A stretch of 64,000 nucleotides of DNA. Origin: Sulfidibacterium sp036244975. Lineage in GTDB: Bacteria > Bacteroidota > Bacteroidia > Bacteroidales > F082. A model generated the notes under the pieces. The model saw only the letters and a list, made by a program, of their open reading frames with translations, did not search any database and was not told the DNA's origin. The stretch is taken from assembly GCA_036244975.1 (NCBI GenBank), contig BTTE01000002.1, positions 1 to 64,000 of the forward strand. Reading direction: 5' to 3'. A program made the translations under genes and the position numbers. Every line of letters begins with the position of its first letter. The first letter of the stretch is position 1. Below are positions 18,347 through 27,061 of this stretch, one piece after another.

Positions 18347-18979
18347 ATGCAAACAGACCTGTTAAGCTTATTCGGATACTTTGCCTCGCTGATCATCGTC
18401 ATCTCCATGGCCATGAGCTCCATCGTGAAATTCCGGTGGATTAACCTCGCGGGAGCGCTGGCATTTGCCACTTACGGGCTGCTGATTCATGCTATTCCGG
18501 TTACCGTTCTGAATGGTATTATTGTACTGGTCGATGTCTATTACTTAGCCAAAATCTACCGGAAAAAAGAGGTTTTCGAAACGCTCGAAGTGCGGGGCGA
18601 CAACAAATACCTGCTGGCTTTTCTGAAATTTCACCAAAAAGACATTAATAAATTTTTCCCGGACTTTACGTACAAGGCTGAAATGAATACTATCAGCTTT
18701 TTTATCCTGCGCAACCTGAATGTTGCCGGCGTATTTCTTGCCCACCGCGAAGAAAAAGACATCTTGTACGTGGGACTGGATTTCGTCAAACCCGAATATC
18801 GCGATTTTAAAAACGGAAAATTCATATATCAGCGGTTGCGGTACCGGTTCATCGAACAAGGCTTCAAAAGGGTTTTTGCTCCGGCTTCCAGCACGAAATA
18901 CATGAAGTACCTGAAGAAGCTCGGTTTTACCAAGAATAAGGAAGGGAGCTTTTCCAAAATACTGGTACAGGAACAATAG
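18347..18979 (+). CDS. YgjV-like membrane protein with GNAT-like C-terminus
   Basis: A 210-residue fusion. Residues about 5-70 contain three short hydrophobic segments ending NGIIVLVDVYYLAKIY, the pattern of YgjV-type small inner-membrane proteins. After a charged linker, residues about 125-205 look like an N-acetyltransferase (GNAT) fold: YVGLDFVKPEYRDF at strand 4, then a helix and APASSTKYMKYLKKLGF, the usual penultimate helix-strand of GNAT enzymes. The acetyl-CoA-binding loop is not a textbook match, so activity is uncertain. Eight bases separate it from the dihydropyrimidinase gene, so the two are cotranscribed. Confidence 0.65.
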   Translation: MQTDLLSLFGYFASLIIVISMAMSSIVKFRWINLAGALAFATYGLLIHAIPVTVLNGIIVLVDVYYLAKIYRKKEVFETLEVRGDNKYLLAFLKFHQKDINKFFPDFTYKAEMNTISFFILRNLNVAGVFLAHREEKDILYVGLDFVKPEYRDFKNGKFIYQRLRYRFIEQGFKRVFAPASSTKYMKYLKKLGFTKNKEGSFSKILVQEQ

Positions 18980-18987
18980 AAAACATC

Positions 18988-20364
18988 ATGCGCATACTCA
19001 TAAAAAACGGAACACTAATTACTTCCCGGCGAACATTTGCTGCCGACATACTTCTGGAAAACGGGAAAATTGTGGCTGTGGAAAATCCGGGGAACATCCC
19101 GCAACAGGCGGCCAAGGCGCTTGATGCTTCCGGTATGCTCATTTTTCCCGGCGGTATCGACCCGCACGTGCACATGCATTTACCTACCCCGGCAGGTTAC
19201 TCCGGCGACGATTTTTTGTCCGGAAGCCGGGCAGCACTTTTCGGGGGAACAACTACCCTCATCGACTTTGTAACACCACGCAAAGGGCAAAACCTCCGGG
19301 AAGCCCTGCAGCAACGCAAAGCAGAAGCATCCAACTGCCTGACAGACTTTTCTTTTCATATAAGTCCGGTAGAATGGCGTGCTTCTATGCCTTCCGAAAT
19401 CAAGGTCTGTGTTGAAGAAGGTGCCCCCTCTTTTAAGGTTTACATGGCATACAAAGAGAGTATCGGCTTAGAGGATGAAGATTTGAAAAAAGTTTTTCAT
19501 GCTGTGGCTGAAGCCGGCGGAATGGTTACTGCGCATTGCGAAATGGGGGATGAGATAGAACAATTACGCAACGACTTTATAAAAAACGGTCAAACTACGC
19601 CCGAATATCATCCGTTGTCGCGGCCTGCTCAGTTCGAAGCCGAAGCCGTGGAGAAAGTCATTGGTTTTGCTGCTGAAGCCGGATGTCCGTTTTATATTGT
19701 GCACGTCTCGGTTGCCGCATCGCTGGATTTTATCCGTAAAGCACAACAGCGTGGTCAGAAAGTCTATGCCGAGAGCTGCCCGCACTATCTTTTGCTGGAC
19801 GACAGCCACTACCAGGGCACTTTTGAGCAAACAGCTCCCTTTGTACTGAGTCCGCCGCTGCGGAAAAAAGCCGACAACCGTGCACTTTGGACAGCCCTGA
19901 TCGACGGAACCATTCAAAGCATGGGTACTGACCATTGTCCTTTCTCTTTTGAACAGAAAAAAGCCGGACTGCATGATTTCCGTAAAATTGCCAACGGCGC
20001 GGGTAGTGTGGAACACAGACTCACACTGCTTTACACTTACGGCGTTTTACAAAACAAAATCAGCCTGAACCGTTTTGTAGAACTTATCTCTACCCTGCCG
20101 GCAAAGATCTTCGGTTTGTATCCGCAAAAAGGGGAACTGACTCCCGGCTCAGACGCCGATTTGGTCATCTGGAATCCCCAAAAGGAACAGGTTATCTCCG
20201 CACAAACCCATCACATGCATTGCGATACGGATATCTACGAGGGTTTTCTGACCAAAGGTGCTGCCGAGTATGTTATTGCAGGGGGAAAAATTGCCGTTGA
20301 GCGAAACCGCTGGAAAGGAAGCAACCTGAAAGGACGGTTTTTGCGGAGGAAGATTTTAACGTAG
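18988..20364 (+). CDS. Dihydropyrimidinase / hydantoinase-family amidohydrolase
   Basis: A 458-residue metal-dependent amidohydrolase of the dihydroorotase/hydantoinase clan. The metal-binding GGIDPHVHMH is near residue 55. The lysine likely carbamylated is in PSFKVYMAYK (about 150). Further metal histidines are in HCEMG and IVHVS, and the late aspartate in GTDHCPF (about 313). The SFKVYMAYK stretch and length favour dihydropyrimidinase or D-hydantoinase over dihydroorotase. It would open the ring of dihydrouracil or a related cyclic amide in pyrimidine breakdown. No beta-ureidopropionase or dihydropyrimidine dehydrogenase gene is adjacent, so the pathway assignment is tentative. Confidence 0.82.
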   Translation: MRILIKNGTLITSRRTFAADILLENGKIVAVENPGNIPQQAAKALDASGMLIFPGGIDPHVHMHLPTPAGYSGDDFLSGSRAALFGGTTTLIDFVTPRKGQNLREALQQRKAEASNCLTDFSFHISPVEWRASMPSEIKVCVEEGAPSFKVYMAYKESIGLEDEDLKKVFHAVAEAGGMVTAHCEMGDEIEQLRNDFIKNGQTTPEYHPLSRPAQFEAEAVEKVIGFAAEAGCPFYIVHVSVAASLDFIRKAQQRGQKVYAESCPHYLLLDDSHYQGTFEQTAPFVLSPPLRKKADNRALWTALIDGTIQSMGTDHCPFSFEQKKAGLHDFRKIANGAGSVEHRLTLLYTYGVLQNKISLNRFVELISTLPAKIFGLYPQKGELTPGSDADLVIWNPQKEQVISAQTHHMHCDTDIYEGFLTKGAAEYVIAGGKIAVERNRWKGSNLKGRFLRRKILT

Positions 20365-20430
20365 TTCTGTCCACAACATTGCGCACATTTGTAATGAGTG
20401 CACACAAGCTCACAAAGCCCAATATCTGAA

Positions 20431-21375
20431 TTAACCCAAAAGTTCTTTTTCCAATTGAATTGCCTTAGGAAATAATATATTGTTTTCCAAGTGGATATGC
20501 CGGTGTAAATCCTGTTCAAATTCGTCGAGTTTAGCATATAAAGCGCGGTAAGAAGAGCAGGCGTCTTCGGGAGTGACATAACCATTGCTCAAACGGTTTA
20601 TTTCGTCCATGCTTCCGCCAACAGCTACATGCTCGGATTCCAATGCTTTAATCGGATTTTCAACAGAGCCGAAAGGGGATGGTTCCATTTTGGTATTTTC
20701 ACGTTTGGCAACAGCCAGTTTCTTAATGTATGGAAAAAGAATGGTTTCTTCTTTTTGTATGTGTGTATCCAGTTCTCTGGCAATCGTCTCAAACAAACCG
20801 GCAATTCTAATTACCTCCGGATGATTTTCGCCATGAACATTTGCTACCTTTCCACTAACATCATAAAGCATCGTTACCGATTCTTTTACATACTTGTGAT
20901 GGATGTTGAGAATATAATCAACAAGAAAGTCCAGGTCCCAACTATTGAAATCCTGTTGCCTGTTTTTAGCCTTACTTTCTACTTCGGTAAGCGCTGTTTC
21001 CACTTCCTTTTCATTAATACCCTTCTCTTCACAAGCTTCTTTAAGCGATTTAGCACCACCGCAGCAAAAGTCTAATCCGTATTTACTGAACACTTCTGCT
21101 TTTCTGAAATCTTCCGTTACAAGTTCTCCGATTGTCAAAGGCTTACTTTTGAGCTTCAATTTGCTGATTTTGACTTCCCAGATTTCAGGACCTTCTTCAA
21201 GATACTCCCAATCAAAGACTTGTCCTCTTTCTGCTACCATTTGATAATAGAGCGGTTTGGGGTCGTGGTCGTTATGAATAACAAATGCCTCGCCACCGGA
21301 TAAGGCATCAAATTTTTGAAAAATCGTAGGATGCTTTAACCTTGGTTCTATTTGTGTTACATCTAATGTTTCCAT
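20431..21375 (-). CDS. DUF2249-ScdA/RIC di-iron iron-sulfur repair protein
   Basis: A 314-residue fusion. Residues about 1-75 are a DUF2249 domain (ending VFDWEYLEEGPEIWEVKI). Then comes the ScdA N-terminal domain with GLDFCCGG (about residue 103), and a hemerythrin-type HHE domain from about 150 to the end with the metal-ligand pattern H..H, H...E and HxxxE (NIHHKYV, HIQKEETILFPYI, HRHIHLENNILFP). RIC/YtfE proteins repair iron-sulfur clusters damaged by nitric oxide or peroxide in the cytoplasm. Most have no DUF2249 extension, so this is an enlarged version. Useful to an anaerobe with radical and iron-sulfur enzymes. Monocistronic. Confidence 0.88.
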   Translation of the reverse strand: METLDVTQIEPRLKHPTIFQKFDALSGGEAFVIHNDHDPKPLYYQMVAERGQVFDWEYLEEGPEIWEVKISKLKLKSKPLTIGELVTEDFRKAEVFSKYGLDFCCGGAKSLKEACEEKGINEKEVETALTEVESKAKNRQQDFNSWDLDFLVDYILNIHHKYVKESVTMLYDVSGKVANVHGENHPEVIRIAGLFETIARELDTHIQKEETILFPYIKKLAVAKRENTKMEPSPFGSVENPIKALESEHVAVGGSMDEINRLSNGYVTPEDACSSYRALYAKLDEFEQDLHRHIHLENNILFPKAIQLEKELLG

Positions 21376-21421
21376 TTCTGCTTATTTTAAAATTGATGAT
21401 AATAATTCATATTTCACGAGG

Positions 21422-21429
21422 CAAAAATA
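21422..21429 (-). promoter_or_regulatory. -7 promoter box of scdA-like gene
   Basis: Reads TATTTTTG on the minus strand, 46 bp from the start codon at 21375. The 230-bp gap 21376-21605 otherwise holds one short minus-strand open frame (21382-21606) of unclear status. Confidence 0.5.
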
Positions 21430-21605
21430 AGCAATTCTATTAAATAAAAGAGTAAAAAGTCTTTTATTCTGATAATTAAATCCATTTGTGTGGGAGAAGT
21501 AATCGTTATCGGTTTCCAGTTGGGAGGCACACGAAACATTCGTAAGCCCCGAACTTGACGTTTTCCGACCAGGCACTACAAAAACAGGGAGTTTTCCTGC
21601 TAACA

Positions 21606-22751
21606 CTAACTCAATAATGCAATTGCTTGTTCGATATCATTTTGCAAATCTTCGTAATCTTCAATTCCTACCGAGAAACGTACCAATCCGTCTGTCAGGC
21701 CAATTTTATCGCGTTCCTCTTGAGGAATAGAAGCGTGGGTCATACTGGCCGGATGATCCACAAGCGATTCAACACCACCCAAACTTTCAGCCAGTGAAAA
21801 ATATTTAAACCTGCTAATAAGCTTTTGGGTATCTTCGAAATTAAAATCAAATTCTACCGAAACGATTCCGCTAAAACCGCGCATTTGTTGCCTGGCAATA
21901 TCGTGATGGGGATGTGATTCCAAACCGGGATAATACACTTTTTTTACTTTCGGATGCTTTTCCAGAAAGCGGGCTAAAGCCAGCGCATTTTTCCCGTGAC
22001 GCTCCATGCGGACGGCAAGTGTTTTAATCCCGCGGCTACTTAGCCAAACGTCAAATGGACTTGGATTTAAGCCGATAGCCATTCGTCCGAAATCTAACTT
22101 TTCTTTTATATCGGCATTGTTGGTTATCACTACCCCGCCGATAACATCCGAATGACCGCCAATGAATTTTGTGGTACTATGTAAAACCATGTCGGCGCCC
22201 AGATTTAACGGGTTTTGAAAATAAGGCGTGGCAAAAGTATTGTCCACAACACTCAGGACGCCATATTTTCTCGCCAAAGTTGTAATAGCTTTTATGTCTG
22301 AAATTTTTAGCAGAGGATTAGTAGGCGTTTCCAAAAATATAAGGCCGGGTTTTTCTTTTAGTGCGGCTTCTGCTTCTTTAAGATTTTGCGTATTTATGGA
22401 TTTGAAAAGAATGCCATAATTTATGAAAATACGGTTTATCAAACGATATGATCCTCCGTACATATCGGCAGTACCTACAATGGTATCGCCGGCTTTCAGC
22501 ATGGACAAAATCCCGCTCAGGCCACCTAAACCCGATGAAAAAATGGTGGCGAATTTCCCGTTTTCGAGAGCTGCCAATGTAGCTTCAATATTGGTGAAAT
22601 TAGGATTTCCGGCACGCGTGTAATCGTAGCCTTTATGTTGAGCCGGAGCTTCCTGCACATAAGTTGAGGTCATATAAATCGGTGGAATTATGGCACCTGT
22701 TTCTTTATCCGGTTTTTGACCTGTGTGGATTGCTTTTGTTGAAAATTTCAT
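21606..22751 (-). CDS. Cystathionine gamma-lyase / gamma-synthase (PLP)
   Basis: A 381-residue PLP enzyme of the Cys/Met metabolism family. Visible motifs are YDYTRAGNPN (cofactor phosphate region), TADMYGGSYRL, VVDNTFATPYFQNPL with the aspartate contacting the pyridine nitrogen, and the Schiff-base lysine in HSTTKFIGGHSD (about residue 195). The C-terminal GLVRFSVGIED is typical. Lyase and synthase cannot be separated by eye. The preceding gene is a cystathionine beta-synthase-like enzyme 16 bp away, so together they would run reverse transsulfuration, homocysteine to cysteine, favouring the lyase role. Confidence 0.88.
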   Translation of the reverse strand: MKFSTKAIHTGQKPDKETGAIIPPIYMTSTYVQEAPAQHKGYDYTRAGNPNFTNIEATLAALENGKFATIFSSGLGGLSGILSMLKAGDTIVGTADMYGGSYRLINRIFINYGILFKSINTQNLKEAEAALKEKPGLIFLETPTNPLLKISDIKAITTLARKYGVLSVVDNTFATPYFQNPLNLGADMVLHSTTKFIGGHSDVIGGVVITNNADIKEKLDFGRMAIGLNPSPFDVWLSSRGIKTLAVRMERHGKNALALARFLEKHPKVKKVYYPGLESHPHHDIARQQMRGFSGIVSVEFDFNFEDTQKLISRFKYFSLAESLGGVESLVDHPASMTHASIPQEERDKIGLTDGLVRFSVGIEDYEDLQNDIEQAIALLS

Positions 22752-22767
22752 GCTTTTATTTTTTTAT

Positions 22768-23736
22768 TTAGATTTTAAATCCGTTTTTGAGCATCCACTC
22801 ATCGTTGTAAAATTTGCTCAAATATTTAATACCGTTGTCCGGTATAATTGCCACGATTACGGCCGGTTCGGTTAATTTGGCTGCAAGTTGCAGGGCAGCC
22901 CAAATGTTGGCGCCACCTGTTCCTCCGCCAAGAATTCCTTCTTCATGTGCTAACCGGCGTGCCATGGTAAATGCATCCTGATCGGTAAATTGCATCATTT
23001 CATCGACAAGGCTGAAATCCATGGCTTTGGCTATGTGGTCTTCGCCTACGCCTTCCACATTATAGATACCAATGGCATTGGGATTAATTTTTCCGGTTTT
23101 AAAATAATCGTAATAAATTGAGCCGACGGGGTCGGGCATAAGTGTAAAAATATCGGGATTTTTTTCTTTCAAAAATCGACCCACTCCGCTTATTGTTCCG
23201 CCCGTGCTGCCTGCTGCAACATAGTGAGTAACGCGTCCCTGAGTTTGTTCCCAAATTTCCGGGCCGGTACTTTTATAATGCGCTTCCGGATTCAACGGGT
23301 TATCGTATTGGTTGATACGGAAACTATTAGGTGTTTCGGCAGCAATTCGTTTGGCAGTGTTTATGTAATTTTCGGGCGAATCGTGCGAAGCGGAAGTAGG
23401 TGTAACCACAATTTCTGCTCCAAGTGCTTTCAGGGCGTTTTGTTTTTCCTTACTCACTTTATCGGGCATGGTGAGAATGGCTTTATAACCGTTTATTGCT
23501 GCTATGGTAGCAACGGCAGCTCCGGTATTACCGGAAGTATTTTCTACAATAGTACCACCGGGTTTTAACAACCCTCTTTTTTCGGCATCTTCAATAATAT
23601 ATTTTACAATACGGTCTTTTACGCTTCCGCTTGGATTAAAAAATTCAAGTTTTGCGTATAGTTCAATGTGCTTATAAGGATTGATATTCTCCAATATTAC
23701 CAGCGGAGTATTTCCTATCGTATCTTTTACATTCAT
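22768..23736 (-). CDS. Cystathionine beta-synthase / cysteine synthase-type enzyme
   Basis: A 322-residue fold-type II PLP enzyme. The Schiff-base lysine is Lys40 in NPSGSVKDRI. The substrate loop ENTSGNTG is near residue 64, and the phosphate-binding glycine loop GSTGGTISGVGRF near 175. It lacks the haem-binding N-terminus and CBS domains of eukaryotic cystathionine beta-synthases, as bacterial forms do. Position at the head of an operon with the cystathionine gamma-lyase-type gene points to condensation of homocysteine with serine or O-acetylserine. O-acetylserine sulfhydrylase activity is the main alternative. Confidence 0.85.
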   Translation of the reverse strand: MNVKDTIGNTPLVILENINPYKHIELYAKLEFFNPSGSVKDRIVKYIIEDAEKRGLLKPGGTIVENTSGNTGAAVATIAAINGYKAILTMPDKVSKEKQNALKALGAEIVVTPTSASHDSPENYINTAKRIAAETPNSFRINQYDNPLNPEAHYKSTGPEIWEQTQGRVTHYVAAGSTGGTISGVGRFLKEKNPDIFTLMPDPVGSIYYDYFKTGKINPNAIGIYNVEGVGEDHIAKAMDFSLVDEMMQFTDQDAFTMARRLAHEEGILGGGTGGANIWAALQLAAKLTEPAVIVAIIPDNGIKYLSKFYNDEWMLKNGFKI

Positions 23737-23856
23737 TTTATTGTGTTTAAAATTCTAAAATATTTGAAACTCTTTTATAACTAAAACTATTTCCGTTTAA
23801 TACCACGCTTCGATAATAAAATACCCTGCCGACACGCGATGACATTTTTAGTTTTG

Positions 23857-23864
23857 CAAAAATA
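23857..23864 (-). promoter_or_regulatory. -7 promoter box of transsulfuration operon
   Basis: Reads TATTTTTG on the minus strand, giving a leader of about 110 nt before 23736. I looked for a SAM-type riboswitch in this leader and saw none. The rest of the 23737-24039 gap shows no gene. Confidence 0.5.
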
Positions 23865-24039
23865 GCTATTTGATTTGGATACAAAAAATTACTCTTTATC
23901 CTCTGTTTAAATCAGTGAGACCATGATTTTAAAAGCTGAAGGTGTATTATTGAACTAATCCCGGCACTATATATCGTAAATATTTATTTCCGGTATTGCA
24001 GGTCTCTAAAATAATCCTGAATTCTAAAATCTGGAATCG

Positions 24040-24516
24040 TTAACGGTCAACCGGAAATTGGTCTCTTCGCTCTCTTTTCTTTTGAAAAAATTCAGTCATC
24101 AGGTAACTGCAGGCATCGGCAAGGACACCTTTATTAAGTTGGGTAGTGGGATGCAAAACCGAAGTATGAACAAGCGAAAAACCGCGTTTTTCGTCATCTG
24201 CGCCATACACAATCCGTCCGGTTTGTGCCCAGTAAGCACCGCCGGCACACATAAGACAGGGCTCTACAGTTACGTACAAAGTGCAATCGTTCAGGTATTT
24301 ACTGTTCAAATAATTAGCAGCTGCGGTGAAAGCCTGCATTTCTGCATGGGCTGTTACGTCGTGCAATGTTTCGGTAAGATTATGGGCGCGCGCCACAATG
24401 CTGTTGTTGCACACCACCACAGCCCCCACCGGCACCTCTCCCCTGTCAAAAGCTTTGCGGGCCTCTTTCAGCGCTTCGTTCATAAAATATTCGTCAGAGA
24501 AAATGGTAAATCCCAT
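24040..24516 (-). CDS. tadA: tRNA-specific adenosine deaminase
   Basis: A 158-residue zinc deaminase. The catalytic H-A-E is His57-Ala-Glu59 in TAHAEMQA, and the zinc cysteines are Cys87 and Cys90 in EPCLMCAGG. The pattern CTLYVTVEPCLMCAGG followed by GRIVYGADDEKRG is that of TadA, which converts adenosine-34 to inosine in tRNA-Arg(ACG). A guanine or cytosine deaminase of the same family is the alternative. The start at 24516 lies about 20 bp after a promoter box. Confidence 0.82.
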   Translation of the reverse strand: MGFTIFSDEYFMNEALKEARKAFDRGEVPVGAVVVCNNSIVARAHNLTETLHDVTAHAEMQAFTAAANYLNSKYLNDCTLYVTVEPCLMCAGGAYWAQTGRIVYGADDEKRGFSLVHTSVLHPTTQLNKGVLADACSYLMTEFFQKKRERRDQFPVDR

Positions 24517-24536
24517 GGCTTTTTTCTTTTACCGGT

Positions 24537-24544
24537 CAAAGGTA
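24537..24544 (-). promoter_or_regulatory. -7 promoter box of tadA
   Basis: Reads TACCTTTG on the minus strand (TAnnTTTG), 21 bp from the tadA start codon. Confidence 0.5.
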
Positions 24545-24556
24545 GGAAAAGCCAGG

Positions 24557-24610
24557 GAATGATGAATGACAGAATGATGAATGACAGAATGACGAATGAC
24601 GAATGATGAA
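24557..24610. repeat. 15-bp tandem repeat (GAATGATGAATGACA)
   Basis: Two perfect 15-bp units followed by shorter variants built of GAATGAY. No unique spacers, so not a CRISPR. The reverse-complement sequence type (ATTCATCATT, ATTCGTCATTC) recurs at 34978-35176. Confidence 0.7.
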
Positions 24611-24678
24611 CAGGCCTGATTAATTGAAACTTTTTCTGTCAAACATTCATTATTTCTTCCGGGCAGGAATGAGAGAGG

Positions 24679-24770
24679 ATAGCCCGCAGTGCCAAAGCGG
24701 ATTGTGGAAGCTTGCGGAGGTGGGACGACCTAAAATACAACAGCCGCCATCGTTGTGGCGTGAGGGCTAT
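24679..24770. other. Foldable intergenic element of about 92 nt
   Basis: Closed by a perfect 7-bp stem ATAGCCC (24679-24685) / GGGCTAT (24764-24770). Inside are a CGCCA/TGGCG hairpin (24745-24760), an AGGT/ACCT hairpin (24718-24731) and a CCA/TGG hairpin (24692-24707). It is GC-richer than its surroundings and sits 94 bp before the S9 peptidase gene. It may be a structured RNA or a REP-like mobile element; strand is undetermined. Confidence 0.4.
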
Positions 24771-24819
24771 AAACGGACAACCTCTGGCTGCAACAACCTG
24801 TTTTCTAAAAAAGTTTCTC

Positions 24820-24827
24820 TAAGTTTG
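24820..24827 (+). promoter_or_regulatory. -7 promoter box TAAGTTTG
   Basis: TAnnTTTG match 37 bp before the S9 peptidase ATG at 24865. Confidence 0.5.
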
Positions 24828-24864
24828 CTCCTTCAATCTAACTAATATCTAAAATCAATAAAAC

Positions 24865-27003
24865 ATGAAGAGATTTATTTATCTGGTGGTAATTTTTGTT
24901 TTCTCCACACTCTTTACATTACAGGCACAGCAAAAAATGATGACGGCAACGGATGCCTCCCGGCTGAATCCGGCACTGTTTCCCAAACGCGTACCACAAC
25001 TGCAATGGATGGGAAAAACCGACAATTATGTGTTTGCCAGGAAAGATACGTTTTATAAAAAGGATGCTGCCCGCGGAAAAGCAGGCGAACTTTTCGACAA
25101 AACTACGCTGAACACCGACCTCCTGCAGGCAGGTATGGACACGATAAAACGACTTCCTCGGTTTACTTTTTTTTCTGAACATAAAACCCGCTTTTCGCGT
25201 GATGATGGTTTTTATATTTATGATTTTCAACAACATATCATTAAGAAAGTAAATCAGGTTCCGGATACGGCGAAAAATGTTTCGTTCGATGCCAAAACCA
25301 ACCTTGCTGCTTTTACACTGAAAAACAACCTGTACCTTGCCCAAGACGGAAAAGTAATACCTGTTACCCACGACAAAAATCCGGATTATGTGAACGGTCA
25401 GATTGTTTCACGCAACGAATTTGGTATCGATAAAGGTATTTTCTGGTCGCCAAACGGCGATAAACTGGCTTTTTATCACAAGGACCAGTCACGGGTATTC
25501 AATTATCCATTGGTGGACATTAACCATCGCATTGCTGAAGTAAAAAACATAAAGTACCCCATGGCCGGAACCCCCAGCGAGTATGTCAGCCTTGGCGTTT
25601 ACAATCTGAAAACAGGTAAAACAATTTTTCTGAAAACTAATCCCAAATCGGAGCAGTACCTCACCGCTGTTACCTGGGGGCCTGCCGGAAAATATATCTA
25701 CATTGCTGTCCTGAACCGCGGGCAAAATCACATGTGGATGAACAAATACGATGCTTCCACCGGTACACTGGTGAAGACATTGTTCGAAGAGACCAATCCT
25801 AAATATGTGGAGCCGCTGTTCCCGTTGTATTTCAATCCGTTCAACCCGGATGAGTTTATCTGGAACAGCCGCCGCGATGGCTGGAACCATCTTTACCTAT
25901 ACAACACCGACGGCAAATTACTGAAACAGCTTACCAAAGGAAAATGGGAAGTAACGCATGTGCTGGGCTATTTCATGAAAAACAAAGTCTATTTTGTAGC
26001 CACCAAAGAGAGTCCGCTGCAACAGAATCTGTATTCGGTGAACATGCGCAACGGAAAGGTCGTACGGCTGAGTCCCGACCACGGAACACACCGTGCCATG
26101 GTGAGCAAAGATGGAAGATATTTGCTCGATGTTTTCAGTAGTACGGACGTTAGCCGTGATTATAAACTGCTGAACTACCGCGGAAAGGTGGTGCGAATCA
26201 TTCAGCAGGACAAAGATCCGCTGGCCGGTTACCAGCTGGGAAAAATGTCCATCTTCACATTGAAATCGAAAATTGATGGTGCAAATCTTTATTACCGTAT
26301 GATAAAACCTGTGAATTTTGACAGCACCAAAAAATACCCGGTGATTGTATATGTTTACGGTGGTCCGCATGTTCAGCTAATTACCGACACATGGCTAGGA
26401 GGCGCTGGATTTATGTTGAATTATCTTGCTGAAAACGGGTATCTTATTTTTACACTGGACAACCACGGTTCCGAAAACCGGGGTCGTGATTTTGAACAGG
26501 TTATCTTCCGGCATCTCGGAACCAACGAAATAAAAGACCAAATGACGGGCGTTAATTATCTGAAATCGTTGCCTTATGTGGATTCTACCCGCTTGGGTGT
26601 TGATGGCTGGAGTTTCGGTGGTTTTATGACCACTTCGCTGATGTTACGTGAGCCGGGAGTTTTTAAAGTAGCTGTTGCCGGTGGTCCGGTCATCGACTGG
26701 AAATATTACGAAGTGATGTACGGCGAGCGATACATGGATACGCCGCAGGAAAATCCGGAAGGTTACAAAGAAGCCAGCCTGTTGAATTATGTGCACAACC
26801 TGCAGGGACATTTGCTCCTGATTCACGGAACCATGGATCCGGTGGTGGTTTGGCAGAACAGTTTGCTGTTTTTGCAAAAAGCCATTCACGAAGACAAACT
26901 GATAGATTATTTTGTTTATCCCGGGCACGAACATGGAGTTACCGGGAGAGACCGTTTGCAGCTTACGCGAAAAATTAAGTCTTATTTCGATGATTGGTTG
27001 TAG
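24865..27003 (+). CDS. S9-family dipeptidyl peptidase IV-like serine peptidase
   Basis: A 712-residue exported peptidase. The signal peptide ends near residue 22 at TLQAQ. The N-terminal half is the DPP IV-type beta-propeller (about 80-470, with KGIFWSPNGDKLAFYHKDQ). The C-terminal alpha/beta hydrolase domain has the triad Ser583 (GWSFGGF), Asp658 (HGTMDP) and His690 (GHEHGV). Enzymes of this group release N-terminal dipeptides, often X-Pro or X-Ala, in the periplasm. With the S46 peptidase, leucyl aminopeptidase and glutaminyl cyclase elsewhere in the window, it suggests growth on peptides. Terminated by a strong hairpin. Confidence 0.92.
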   Translation: MKRFIYLVVIFVFSTLFTLQAQQKMMTATDASRLNPALFPKRVPQLQWMGKTDNYVFARKDTFYKKDAARGKAGELFDKTTLNTDLLQAGMDTIKRLPRFTFFSEHKTRFSRDDGFYIYDFQQHIIKKVNQVPDTAKNVSFDAKTNLAAFTLKNNLYLAQDGKVIPVTHDKNPDYVNGQIVSRNEFGIDKGIFWSPNGDKLAFYHKDQSRVFNYPLVDINHRIAEVKNIKYPMAGTPSEYVSLGVYNLKTGKTIFLKTNPKSEQYLTAVTWGPAGKYIYIAVLNRGQNHMWMNKYDASTGTLVKTLFEETNPKYVEPLFPLYFNPFNPDEFIWNSRRDGWNHLYLYNTDGKLLKQLTKGKWEVTHVLGYFMKNKVYFVATKESPLQQNLYSVNMRNGKVVRLSPDHGTHRAMVSKDGRYLLDVFSSTDVSRDYKLLNYRGKVVRIIQQDKDPLAGYQLGKMSIFTLKSKIDGANLYYRMIKPVNFDSTKKYPVIVYVYGGPHVQLITDTWLGGAGFMLNYLAENGYLIFTLDNHGSENRGRDFEQVIFRHLGTNEIKDQMTGVNYLKSLPYVDSTRLGVDGWSFGGFMTTSLMLREPGVFKVAVAGGPVIDWKYYEVMYGERYMDTPQENPEGYKEASLLNYVHNLQGHLLLIHGTMDPVVVWQNSLLFLQKAIHEDKLIDYFVYPGHEHGVTGRDRLQLTRKIKSYFDDWL

Positions 27004-27010
27004 CAATACC

Positions 27011-27048
27011 AAAAGAAACGCCTCTCGAAACCGAGAGGCGTTTCTTTT
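27011..27048. terminator. Bidirectional intrinsic terminator
   Basis: A perfect 17-bp stem (GAAACGCCTCTCG arm) with loop AAAC, A-rich on one side and T-rich on the other. Lies between the convergent S9 peptidase and leucyl aminopeptidase genes and can serve both. Confidence 0.85.
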
Positions 27049-27061
27049 AAACAAATTGATT

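Noticed and set aside
18255..18362. Possible leader peptide frame before the 18347 gene
   Set aside because: It begins at or before the predicted transcription start and has no attenuator-like features.
23737..23856. SAM or other riboswitch in the transsulfuration operon leader
   Set aside because: The leader is AT-rich with no conserved SAM-I or SAM-II core visible.
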